The translations under genes were made by a program, and so were the position numbers. Under the pieces are notes generated by a model, which was not told the origin of the DNA, did no database searches, and saw nothing but the letters and a program-made list of their open reading frames with translations. Below are positions 16,883-24,078 of a stretch of DNA of 64,000 bases, one piece after another. The number at the start of each line of letters is the position of its first letter. Within the stretch, counting starts at the first letter, position 1. Location: positions 620,001 to 684,000 of the forward strand of contig NZ_SMLH01000001.1 in the NCBI RefSeq assembly GCF_004349315.1, given 5' to 3'. The DNA comes from Flavobacterium ranwuense. GTDB taxonomy: Bacteria; Bacteroidota; Bacteroidia; Flavobacteriales; Flavobacteriaceae.

Positions 16883-16892
16883 AGTGTTCAGT
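16883..16892 (+). repeat. Copy of the AGTGTTCAGT word
   Basis: This exact copy lies upstream of yicC, followed by degenerate forms (TATTCAGTGACT). Confidence 0.5.
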
Positions 16893-17034
16893 GGTCCGTT
16901 TTTAGTATTCAGTGACTTGGTTTAAGTAAATGTTTTTAGTAATCAGTTTTTAATTTTTGAATTTATATAACAAGCCGAATGAACAATATAAAAGACTATA
17001 ATCTGCGATTTGGGCGCTGAACACTAATAGCTGA

Positions 17035-17922
17035 TTACTGAACACTCTTTTTCTGCGTCACCAAATAAACGCCTACAAATATCAAAATTGCCGAACCAAT
17101 TTTCACCAAACTCAATTCGTCTTTTCCCAAGCTTATCGCAAAAATTGTTGCGAATAGCGGTTGTAAATAAATAAAGACGGCAACCGTGGTTGGTTTTAAT
17201 TCTTTCATCGAAAGCAAATTCAGTAAATAGGTCAGGAATGTCGAAAAAATCACTACAAATCCTATTTTCCAGCAAATATCCATGGGGACCAAAGCCCATT
17301 CAACAGTTTGAAATTGGCTCCAGCCAAAAGGCAAAACCATAATAAAACCGAACAAATAAATCCATTTTACAAACGTAAAGGCATTGTACTTATCCATTAA
17401 TTTCTTGACAATTATCAGATAAAAACCATAGGAAATGGCATTAACCAAAACCAGAAAATTTCCCAATCCGGCATTTGTGGCGCTACCGATGGATTTTCCG
17501 TACAGAATTAGAAAAGCAGTTCCTATTAGACCAAGGATAATCCCGAAAATCATTCGTTTTTGCATGCGTTCCTTCATAATCAATGCCGAAAGGGTCAAAA
17601 CAATCATCGGTGTTGAAACCATAATCACCGCAGCACTAATGGGAGAAGTAAGGCTTAATCCTTTGAAAAATGTAAGCATATTGAAAGCCACGCCAAAGAA
17701 AGCCGCTGCAATAATTCGAGGAAAATCATTGAACGCAATTTTCTCTTTTGGCATAAAAAGCCAAACCAGCCAAAATAAAATCATCGAACCGCCCACGCGC
17801 AACAAGATAAAACCATAGGCGTCAATGTACATTGGCATGACATCTTTGGCAATGGTAAACGTAACGCCGTAAATCAAGGAAACAATGGTGGCGCCAATAA
17901 GTGCGAGATTTCTTTTAGACAT
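17035..17922 (-). CDS. EamA/DMT-family transporter
   Basis: This 295-residue protein has about ten hydrophobic segments in two EamA halves. It starts with NLALIGATIVSLIYGVTFTI, and the phrase LSLTSPISAAVIMVSTPM lies in the first half. The second half contains FVVIFSTFLTYLLNLLSM and ends with the helix IGSAILIFVGVYLVT. These inner-membrane carriers export metabolites such as amino acids; the substrate cannot be read from sequence. The start at 17922 overlaps the upstream ArsC-like gene by 8 bp, indicating coupling. An ATG at 17934 would lengthen the overlap. Confidence 0.9.
   Translation of the reverse strand: MSKRNLALIGATIVSLIYGVTFTIAKDVMPMYIDAYGFILLRVGGSMILFWLVWLFMPKEKIAFNDFPRIIAAAFFGVAFNMLTFFKGLSLTSPISAAVIMVSTPMIVLTLSALIMKERMQKRMIFGIILGLIGTAFLILYGKSIGSATNAGLGNFLVLVNAISYGFYLIIVKKLMDKYNAFTFVKWIYLFGFIMVLPFGWSQFQTVEWALVPMDICWKIGFVVIFSTFLTYLLNLLSMKELKPTTVAVFIYLQPLFATIFAISLGKDELSLVKIGSAILIFVGVYLVTQKKSVQ
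17037..17046 (-). repeat. Copy of the AGTGTTCAGT word at the end of the exporter gene
   Basis: The reverse complement of AGTGTTCAGT overlaps the last codons of the EamA gene, so this repeat word contributes to the protein's C-terminus. Confidence 0.5.
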
Positions 17923-18271
17923 TTGCAAAAGCAAGCATCACCTGATGCATGTTTTGTTGTGTGTTACCAATGTAAATCTTGTCTTTGATAATAAAAACAG
18001 GACGACTCAAAAACGTATAATGTTCCAGAATGTATTTCTTGTAATCGTCTTCAGTTAACGATTTATTCTTTAAATCCATCGATTTGTACAACTGTGCTTT
18101 TTTGCTGAAAAGCGCTTCGTAACTTCCGGAAAGCTCGCGCATTTGCTCCAATTCTGCTACAGTAATTGGGTCTTGTTTGATGTCGTGAAACTTCAAGTTA
18201 TGATCTTTCGGTAATGATTTTATAATTTTTCTGCAGGTATCGCAAGAAGCGAGATAATATATTTTGTCCAT
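17915..18271 (-). CDS. ArsC/Spx-family thioredoxin-fold protein
   Basis: This 118-residue protein has a thioredoxin-like start with CDTC at residues 10-13 (YYLASCDTCRKIIKSL) and the family phrase FHDIKQDPITVAEL. It ends with a SRPVFIIKDKIYIGN segment like that of ArsC/Spx/YffB proteins. Arsenate reductases of this family have CX5R at the active site; here a CxxC is followed by Arg, closer to the Spx/YffB branch. A true arsenate reductase activity is therefore uncertain. It overlaps the DMT transporter gene. Confidence 0.85.
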   Translation of the reverse strand: MDKIYYLASCDTCRKIIKSLPKDHNLKFHDIKQDPITVAELEQMRELSGSYEALFSKKAQLYKSMDLKNKSLTEDDYKKYILEHYTFLSRPVFIIKDKIYIGNTQQNMHQVMLAFANV

Positions 18272-18347
18272 GTAAATAGCGATTTCTTTGTGCAAAGAAA
18301 AATCATTTGATACGGAAAATGATTATTTTTATCAAAAAAATAAAAAA

Positions 18348-18803
18348 ATGCATCAAACATTCGATGTTGCCAAAGCGAGTAGAAAAGTGTTGTCCCAATT
18401 TCTGGAAAATTATACTTTGGAACAATTGAATAAAATGGCTCCGGGATTTAATAATAATTTGATTTGGAATATCGCTCACATTGTGGTTACACAACAAAGG
18501 TTGGTCTATAAATTTTCGGGAGTGCCTATGATTATATCAGACGAGTTGTTCGATAAATACAAAGGAGGAACCAAGCCGATTCAAGATGTTACTCAGGCTG
18601 AGGTTGGAGAAATTCGGTCGTTGCTTTTTGAAACAATCAATCAAACCGAAGTTGATTTTAATAATGAAATTTTTAAAAATTATCAGGAATATACCACTTC
18701 AATAGGCTTAGCTATTAAAAATATTGAAGATGCTTTATCTTTTAATAACTATCATGAGGCATTACACATGGGAGTGATTATGAGTATCAGAAAGTTTATT
18801 TAA
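18348..18803 (+). CDS. DinB-like domain protein (first of a tandem pair)
   Basis: This 151-residue protein has the DinB/YfiT four-helix pattern. One metal-ligand His lies in NIAHIVVTQQ and two more in NYHEALHMGVIMSIRK, as in metal-dependent DinB_2 proteins, which include thiol transferases. The start MHQTF is shared with the adjacent paralogue and fixes the start at 18348. The frame could be extended upstream to 18288, but the extension overlaps the divergent gene. Unlike the DNA polymerase DinB, this family is an unrelated helical bundle. The role is unknown. Confidence 0.83.
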   Translation: MHQTFDVAKASRKVLSQFLENYTLEQLNKMAPGFNNNLIWNIAHIVVTQQRLVYKFSGVPMIISDELFDKYKGGTKPIQDVTQAEVGEIRSLLFETINQTEVDFNNEIFKNYQEYTTSIGLAIKNIEDALSFNNYHEALHMGVIMSIRKFI

Positions 18804-18840
18804 GTCAAAAAAATAATTGTTTTATAAAAAAAATAGAAAA

Positions 18841-19296
18841 ATGCATCAAACATTCAGCGTTACCGAAAACAGTAGAAATACATTGTCAAAATTTTTACAA
18901 GGATATACATTAGAGCAACTCAACACAATTCCGGAAGGCTATAACAATAATCTGATTTGGAATATTGGGCATATTGTTGTGGTTCAGCAAATGTTGGTTT
19001 ACAAATTGTCAGGTTTGCCTATGATGATTTCAGATGAAATGGTCGAGAAATATAAAAGAGGAACCAAGCCGGAACAAGACGTAACGCAGGCTGATGTAGA
19101 TGAAATTCAATCCTTTCTTTTTGAAACCATCAATCAAACCAAAGTGGATTTAGAGAACAAAGTGTTCAAAAATTTCCAAGAATTCACCACCATGACCGGT
19201 TTTACGATAAAAACTGCCGAAGATGCGATGGCTTTCAATTACTATCACGAAGCACTTCATACTGGAATCATGATGAGTATCCGAAAGTTTATTTAA
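18841..19296 (+). CDS. DinB-like domain protein (second of a tandem pair)
   Basis: The second copy has 151 residues, exactly the same length as its neighbour 37 bp upstream, and about two thirds of its residues are identical by eye. The ligand pattern is kept (NIGHIVVVQQ; NYYHEALHTGIMMSIRKFI). The tandem pair is a recent-looking but already diverged duplication. Its 3' end overlaps the convergent lipoprotein gene by 8 bp. Function is unknown; thiol-dependent detoxification is a guess from the family. Confidence 0.83.
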   Translation: MHQTFSVTENSRNTLSKFLQGYTLEQLNTIPEGYNNNLIWNIGHIVVVQQMLVYKLSGLPMMISDEMVEKYKRGTKPEQDVTQADVDEIQSFLFETINQTKVDLENKVFKNFQEFTTMTGFTIKTAEDAMAFNYYHEALHTGIMMSIRKFI

Positions 19297-20032
19297 CAGC
19301 CAAATAATCGTTCACTTCTTTATAAGGTAACAATAATTCTTTTGGGCCATCAGCATACGATGCGGCTTCATAGGAATTGTAATAAAGAAGCAATCCTTTA
19401 TCGGTAAAGAAAATATTTTGGGGAAGATTGAATTTCTCGTCTTCAAACATCAATCCGGTTGTATTGATTGATTTGTTTGCAGGGATTTTATATTTGGCTC
19501 TGAATTTTTTTTCGGCGAAAGCCTTGAAAGTCTCTTTGTCATTGAACAATTCCTCATTCGAAATGGATTTTCCGGTAGTGGGGTCAAAAAGCAATGAACG
19601 CAATCCTTGATATCCGTGAGCGCCACCCGTATAGGTGTAATGGTTGATTTCTATATTCAAAACACTTTCGGACTGGTATTTTACACTTCCTTTAATTTCA
19701 GCTTCCCAGCCAAAGGTGTCATTCGGAAAATCTTTTTGAAGTTTCTCATAGGAATCAATAAATGAGGCTAACAATCCATTATAATCTGTTGATGTATATG
19801 GTTTTTCGCCAAAATAAATAATCTCTTTCAATACTGAAAACACTTTTTTGTTGATGCTGTCCGCTACAATAGGGTCGTTTTTCGCAACAGGTATTTTTAC
19901 AGTTATTTCAGGGCAATTTTCGTTGCATGGTAAAGTTGTTTTTTTCTGAAAAGATTGGTCTTTAAAAGCCAATTCGTTCGAACAACCTGTTATTAAAAAA
20001 AGGAATAAAGTATAAATTAGGAAGTGCTTCAT
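19289..20032 (-). CDS. DUF3298/DUF4163-type lipoprotein
   Basis: The start at 20032 gives 247 residues with a lipoprotein signal (lipobox LITGC). The C-terminal part has the DUF3298 phrase GGAHGYQGLRSLLFDPTTGKS followed by FFTDKGLLLYYNSYE, as in RsiV-type extracytoplasmic domains; the preceding region fits DUF4163. It is probably exposed on the membrane in the periplasm or outer leaflet. The function of the family in Bacteroidota is not established; some relatives bind lysozyme. The gene converges on the DinB-like pair. Confidence 0.82.
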   Translation of the reverse strand: MKHFLIYTLFLFLITGCSNELAFKDQSFQKKTTLPCNENCPEITVKIPVAKNDPIVADSINKKVFSVLKEIIYFGEKPYTSTDYNGLLASFIDSYEKLQKDFPNDTFGWEAEIKGSVKYQSESVLNIEINHYTYTGGAHGYQGLRSLLFDPTTGKSISNEELFNDKETFKAFAEKKFRAKYKIPANKSINTTGLMFEDEKFNLPQNIFFTDKGLLLYYNSYEAASYADGPKELLLPYKEVNDYLAVK

Positions 20033-20072
20033 ATCAAAATTGTTAATTAAATACAAAGGTACCTACTTGTGC

Positions 20073-20102
20073 TTGGTTAAAATAAATTAAAGGGTAAATT
20101 TG
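20073..20102 (+). promoter_or_regulatory. Flavobacterial promoter TTG-N19-TAAATTTG
   Basis: TTG at 20073-20075 and TAAATTTG at 20095-20102 are separated by 19 bp, a near-perfect Bacteroidota housekeeping promoter. It would place the start of transcription about 30 bp before the ATG at 20135, which also argues against the longer reading frame beginning at 20102. Confidence 0.7.
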
Positions 20103-20134
20103 TGAAGATATTTAGCATTTTAAAATTAAAAGAT

Positions 20135-21280
20135 ATGAAATTCAATACGAAGGTTATTCACGGAGGTCAGCATCATGATCCAAGTACGGGAGCAGTTATG
20201 CCGCCAGTATATCAAACGTCAACATTTGTACAAACTAGCCCTGGGCAACCTATAAATCCAGATTATGAGTACAGTAGGGCTGCAAATCCTACCAGAAGCG
20301 CACTTGAAAATGCATTAGCAAGTATTGAAAATGGAACACGAGGATTGGCTTTTTCGTCAGGATTAGCAGCTACAGATTGTGTTTTACGTTCTTTTAAGGC
20401 TGGTGACGAAATCATTTCCATGGATGATTTGTATGGTGGAACCTATAGAATGTTTACCCGTATTTATAAAAATTCCGGAATAAAATTCCATTTTGTGGAT
20501 ATGAATGACATTGAGAAATTCAAGTCATTAATCAACGAAAACACGAAACTGGTCTGGGTAGAAACACCAACGAATCCTTTGATGAAATTGGCCGATATTC
20601 AAGAAATTGCAAAAATCACCAAGGAAAAGAAAATTCTTTTTGCTGTTGACAATACTTTTGCAACGCCTTATTTGCAAAAACCATTAGACCTGGGAGCAGA
20701 TATCGTAATGCATTCTGCAACTAAATATTTGGGAGGCCATTCTGATGTTATTGCCGGCGCTTTGATTGTAAAAGATGAAGCACTTGGAGAACAATTGCAT
20801 TTTCAACAATTTGCGACTGGAGCAACATTGGGGCCAATGGACAGTTTCTTGGTATTAAGAGGAATTAAAACCTTGCATTTGCGTGTCGAAAGACATTGTG
20901 AAAATGGAGGAAAAGTAGTGGAGTTTTTGAACAGTCATCCAAAAGTTAAAACAGTATATTATCCAGGCTTGCCAAGCCATCCGTATCATGAAATTGCCAA
21001 AAAGCAAATGAGTGGTTTTGGAGGAATGGTTTCATTTACTTTTGTTTCCGGACAAAAAGAAGATGCAATTGATTTTCTGGAGAAACTAAACGTTTTCACA
21101 CTTGCTGAATCTTTAGGCGGTGTGGAATCACTAGCGAATCATCCCGCTTTGATGACGCATGCCTCCATTCCGGAAGACAAACGAAAGGAAGTTGGGATTA
21201 CAGATGATCTAGTTCGATTAAGTGTAGGTATAGAAGATGCTGAGGATTTGATCGAAGACTTGAAACAAGCGTTAGCATAA
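20135..21280 (+). CDS. Cystathionine gamma-synthase/gamma-lyase family enzyme
   Basis: This 381-residue PLP enzyme belongs to the trans-sulfuration family. Substrate-phosphate residues lie in EYSRAANPTR, and the phrase AFSSGLAATD is typical. The Schiff-base lysine is Lys197 in SATKYLGGHSDVIAG. The C-terminal SLGGVESLANHPALMTHASIP is diagnostic. Synthase (metB-like), lyase and homocysteine-forming activities cannot be told apart by eye. It works in methionine/cysteine interconversion in the cytosol. It is a single-gene unit with its own promoter and a strong terminator at 21293-21330. Confidence 0.92.
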   Translation: MKFNTKVIHGGQHHDPSTGAVMPPVYQTSTFVQTSPGQPINPDYEYSRAANPTRSALENALASIENGTRGLAFSSGLAATDCVLRSFKAGDEIISMDDLYGGTYRMFTRIYKNSGIKFHFVDMNDIEKFKSLINENTKLVWVETPTNPLMKLADIQEIAKITKEKKILFAVDNTFATPYLQKPLDLGADIVMHSATKYLGGHSDVIAGALIVKDEALGEQLHFQQFATGATLGPMDSFLVLRGIKTLHLRVERHCENGGKVVEFLNSHPKVKTVYYPGLPSHPYHEIAKKQMSGFGGMVSFTFVSGQKEDAIDFLEKLNVFTLAESLGGVESLANHPALMTHASIPEDKRKEVGITDDLVRLSVGIEDAEDLIEDLKQALA

Positions 21281-21292
21281 ATTAATAAAAAC

Positions 21293-21330
21293 AAAACCCC
21301 CAATTCTAAATTTCAGAATTGGGGGTTTTT
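21293..21330 (+). terminator. Rho-independent terminator
   Basis: AAAACCCCCAATTCT pairs with AGAATTGGGGGTTTT across a 7-base loop and is followed by a T-run. It ends the cystathionine enzyme gene and, in reverse, could also serve the convergent outer-membrane protein gene. Confidence 0.9.
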
Positions 21331-21355
21331 GCTTTTTATAATAATTGTATTTCTA

Positions 21356-22159
21356 CTATTGTAAGTAATAAATATAACCCACATTGAGCCAAACCAACCA
21401 GTCATTTGCCTTGTTTTCTTTGTAAAGTTCCGGATTAGGATTTAAACCATCTACCCAATTGGAGAAAAAATATTGAAATCTTAAATCAATCATTAAATCT
21501 TGTAAAGGAGTTAGTTTATAACGAGTTCCCACGCTGGAAACAATGGACCAAACGGTTCCTCCTTCGGTTGAAAACCCATAAGGACGCCCGTCTGTTGGAG
21601 TCAAATATTTAGGAAATGTAGTCAAAGGAGTTCCTAATGGACCCAAGGTTGATGAGGCTTCGGCATTGTAATAACTGAATTGTCCACCAAGACTGATAAA
21701 TGGTCCAAAACTTCCTGTTCTTGCAGTGAAATCACGAATACTCCACGGGAAATATTCCAGCTGCATTCCTATATTAGTTACTGCGGTACTCCCAGTCATT
21801 GCTTTCAATTGCTCTTTTCCTCGCGAAGGTTTGCCTTCAACCCATTGTCCAAAATGTTCTAATTCGGTTTTATTATAAGAAAGTTCTGATCTTAATTTAA
21901 AATGGTCATTAAAATAAGTTTCAGGAGTATAACAGTTACATTCTGCTTTATAAGAAAAGTTGAGATAGTGAATAATTCCGATACCAATTCCCGTATTCCC
22001 CGAGTTTGTTGAAAGATCATAACGTTCCCCATAGTCAGATTGAAAGGCAACGGGCCCTGCTATTACTCCTATCTCATGTGAAAATCCGCCGAATTGTGCG
22101 TTTGCATCATACGAAAATCCATAACAGATTAATAAAAAGAGGATTGTTTGTTTGACCAT
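21356..22159 (-). CDS. Flavobacterial outer-membrane beta-barrel-like protein (THC0290_0291-like)
   Basis: The start at 22159 gives 267 residues with a signal peptide ending DANAQ. The mature protein opens FGGFSHEIGVIAGPVAFQSDYGERYD and continues with alternating beta-strands and aromatic girdle residues, ending in YIYYLQ, all consistent with a small outer-membrane barrel. I recall such proteins in flavobacteria as a family of unknown function, often near gdhA, as here. A longer frame up to 22243 has no signal peptide at its N-terminus. Confidence is high that it is exported and low for any function. Confidence 0.7.
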   Translation of the reverse strand: MVKQTILFLLICYGFSYDANAQFGGFSHEIGVIAGPVAFQSDYGERYDLSTNSGNTGIGIGIIHYLNFSYKAECNCYTPETYFNDHFKLRSELSYNKTELEHFGQWVEGKPSRGKEQLKAMTGSTAVTNIGMQLEYFPWSIRDFTARTGSFGPFISLGGQFSYYNAEASSTLGPLGTPLTTFPKYLTPTDGRPYGFSTEGGTVWSIVSSVGTRYKLTPLQDLMIDLRFQYFFSNWVDGLNPNPELYKENKANDWLVWLNVGYIYYLQ

Positions 22160-22382
22160 TAGTGGTTGCTTTTCTAATCTTGACAAATATATAAAAACAT
22201 CATACATGGCTATTATAAAAATGAAATTAAAATAAGCAGACAAATTCTTATTTAGTTACGAAAGTCCTAGTCATTTGGTTTAAATGAGTGTATCATAAAC
22301 ACAATTGTTTGAAAATGGGTAATAAAAAGATAATTCTATTTAGAAATCGAAAAAAACAGAGTCTGAATATTTTTATAAAATG

Positions 22383-22390
22383 TATCTTTG
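22383..22390 (+). promoter_or_regulatory. Probable -7 element for gdhA
   Basis: TATCTTTG fits TAnnTTTG and lies 45 bp before the gdhA ATG. The remaining 192-bp gap holds no other feature. Confidence 0.5.
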
Positions 22391-22435
22391 TGAATTATAA
22401 CGAAATCGTTTTCTTAATTAAATTATTTATAATCT

Positions 22436-23779
22436 ATGTTACTAAAAATAAATGATTTTATGGCTCAAGTTGAGGCCAAAAATCCAAATGAACCTGAATT
22501 TATTCAAGCTGTTAGGGAATTTGCAGAGACTGTAATTCCATTTATTGCAGAGCAAAAAAAATACGACGGAAAAAATTTGCTTCTCAGAATAGCTGAACCT
22601 GAGCGTTCTATTATATTTCGTGTCCCTTGGGTAGACGATAAAGGAGAAATTCAAGTAAATAGGGGTTTTAGAATTCAAATGAATTCAGCAATTGGACCTT
22701 ACAAAGGTGGAATTCGTTTTCATCATACAGTAAATTTATCAGTGCTTAAATTTCTAGCTTTTGAACAAGTATTCAAAAACAGTTTGACTACTTTGCCAAT
22801 GGGTGGAGGAAAAGGAGGATCTGATTTTGATCCACAAGGAAAATCTGATGGGGAAGTGATGCGTTTTTGTCAGTCTTTCATGACTGAATTGTGCAGACAC
22901 ATCGGGCCGCAATTAGACGTTCCTGCTGGGGATATCGGAGTTGGAGCCAGAGAGATCGGGTATTTATTTGGTCAATACAAGAGAATAAAAAATGAGTTTA
23001 CCGGAGTTTTAACCGGAAAAGGATTGGCTTATGGTGGTTCTTTAATCAGACCGGAAGCAACAGGTTACGGAGTGGTTTATTTTGCAGAACAAATGCTGAA
23101 TACTATTGGTCAAAACATCAAAGGAAAAAGAGTCTCTATTTCTGGATTTGGTAACGTTGCTTGGGGAGTAGCTTTAAAAGTAAATGATCTTGGAGGAAAA
23201 GTAGTTACTATTTCTGGTCCTGATGGTTATATTTATGATGAAGAAGGAATCTCTGGAGATAAAATTGAATTTATGCTTGAAATGAGAGCCAGAGGAGATA
23301 ATAAAGCAGAAGCTTATTTAGAAAAATATCCAAATGCAGTTTTCCACAAAGGGAAAAGTGTATGGGAAGTAAAAGTGGATGTTGCTATACCTTGTGCTAC
23401 TCAAAATGAGTTGAACGAGGAAGATGCTAAACACTTAATTGCAAATGGTGTTATTTGTGTTACTGAAGCGGCGAATATGCCTTGTACTTTAGAAGCTATC
23501 AAACTGTTCTTGAAGGCTAAAGTGCTTTTTGCTCCAGGTAAAGCAGCAAATGCAGGTGGCGTTGCAGCTTCAGGATTAGAGATGACACAAAACTCTATTC
23601 GTTTAAACTGGACCAGTGAAGAAGTGGACTCCAGATTAAAAGAAATCATGGTTGGAATACACAATCAATGTAAAAAATACGGTACTGACAAAGAAGGATA
23701 TGTGAACTATGTAAAAGGTGCAAACATTGCCGGATTTGTAAAAGTAGCTGATGCTATGCTTGCTCAAGGAGTGGTATAA
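22436..23779 (+). CDS. gdhA: Glutamate dehydrogenase (hexameric, probably NADP-dependent)
   Basis: This 447-residue enzyme interconverts 2-oxoglutarate plus ammonium and glutamate. It carries the small-subunit substrate pocket (GPYKGGIRFH, Lys90) and the catalytic region PMGGGKGGSDFDP with Lys126. A Rossmann motif, ISGFGNVAWG, lies at about 236. The length equals that of E. coli GdhA. Cofactor preference is inferred from similarity to GdhA-type enzymes. It is a single-gene unit ending in a large hairpin region and a terminator. An alternative start at 22460 (MAQVEAK) would shorten it by eight residues. Confidence 0.96.
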   Translation: MLLKINDFMAQVEAKNPNEPEFIQAVREFAETVIPFIAEQKKYDGKNLLLRIAEPERSIIFRVPWVDDKGEIQVNRGFRIQMNSAIGPYKGGIRFHHTVNLSVLKFLAFEQVFKNSLTTLPMGGGKGGSDFDPQGKSDGEVMRFCQSFMTELCRHIGPQLDVPAGDIGVGAREIGYLFGQYKRIKNEFTGVLTGKGLAYGGSLIRPEATGYGVVYFAEQMLNTIGQNIKGKRVSISGFGNVAWGVALKVNDLGGKVVTISGPDGYIYDEEGISGDKIEFMLEMRARGDNKAEAYLEKYPNAVFHKGKSVWEVKVDVAIPCATQNELNEEDAKHLIANGVICVTEAANMPCTLEAIKLFLKAKVLFAPGKAANAGGVAASGLEMTQNSIRLNWTSEEVDSRLKEIMVGIHNQCKKYGTDKEGYVNYVKGANIAGFVKVADAMLAQGVV

Positions 23780-23826
23780 TATTGTTTTGATTAAGGAATT
23801 TTGATACTTTATATTTAAGATTTTTG

Positions 23827-23940
23827 ATTAACGATTTTTGATTTCAGATTTGCAAAAAGATGGAATTATTTAAAAATTTAATTTTTATAATAAAATGGGT
23901 CGTTAATTTTAAAATAAATCTGAAATCAAAAATCGTTAAT
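23827..23940. repeat. 25-bp perfect inverted repeat with 64-bp spacer downstream of gdhA
   Basis: The arms 23827-23851 and 23916-23940 are exact reverse complements and include the 17-mer ATCAAAAATCGTTAATC, which also occurs at 7936-7952. Imperfect pairing continues outward on both sides (AAGATTTTTG against CAAAAATCTC). It lies between the gdhA stop and the terminator. Confidence 0.75.
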
Positions 23941-23963
23941 CATCATTCAAAAATCTCTTATTT

Positions 23964-24015
23964 AAAAGCCTTTCATCGTCCCGACGTTTCGGGATCGGAT
24001 GGAAGGCTTTTTTTG
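23964..24015 (+). terminator. Rho-independent terminator after gdhA
   Basis: AAAAGCCTTTC (23964-23974) opposes GAAGGCTTTT near 24002-24011, with an inner GTCCCGA/TCGGGAT stem, and a T-run follows to 24014. The long stem is GC-rich compared with its surroundings. Confidence 0.85.
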
Positions 24016-24078
24016 TGCGTAACAAAATGCTAAGACTTTTGTTTGTTCTATATTTGTAAACCAATATTGCTGCAAATA

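Noticed and set aside
17915..18295. Arsenate resistance operon (ArsC-like gene plus transporter)
   Set aside because: The protein has CxxC rather than the ArsC active-site form, no ArsR or ArsB is nearby, and the transporter is of the general DMT type.
20095..20134. SAM or other riboswitch upstream of the cystathionine enzyme
   Set aside because: The leader predicted from the promoter is only about 30 nt, too short for a known riboswitch.
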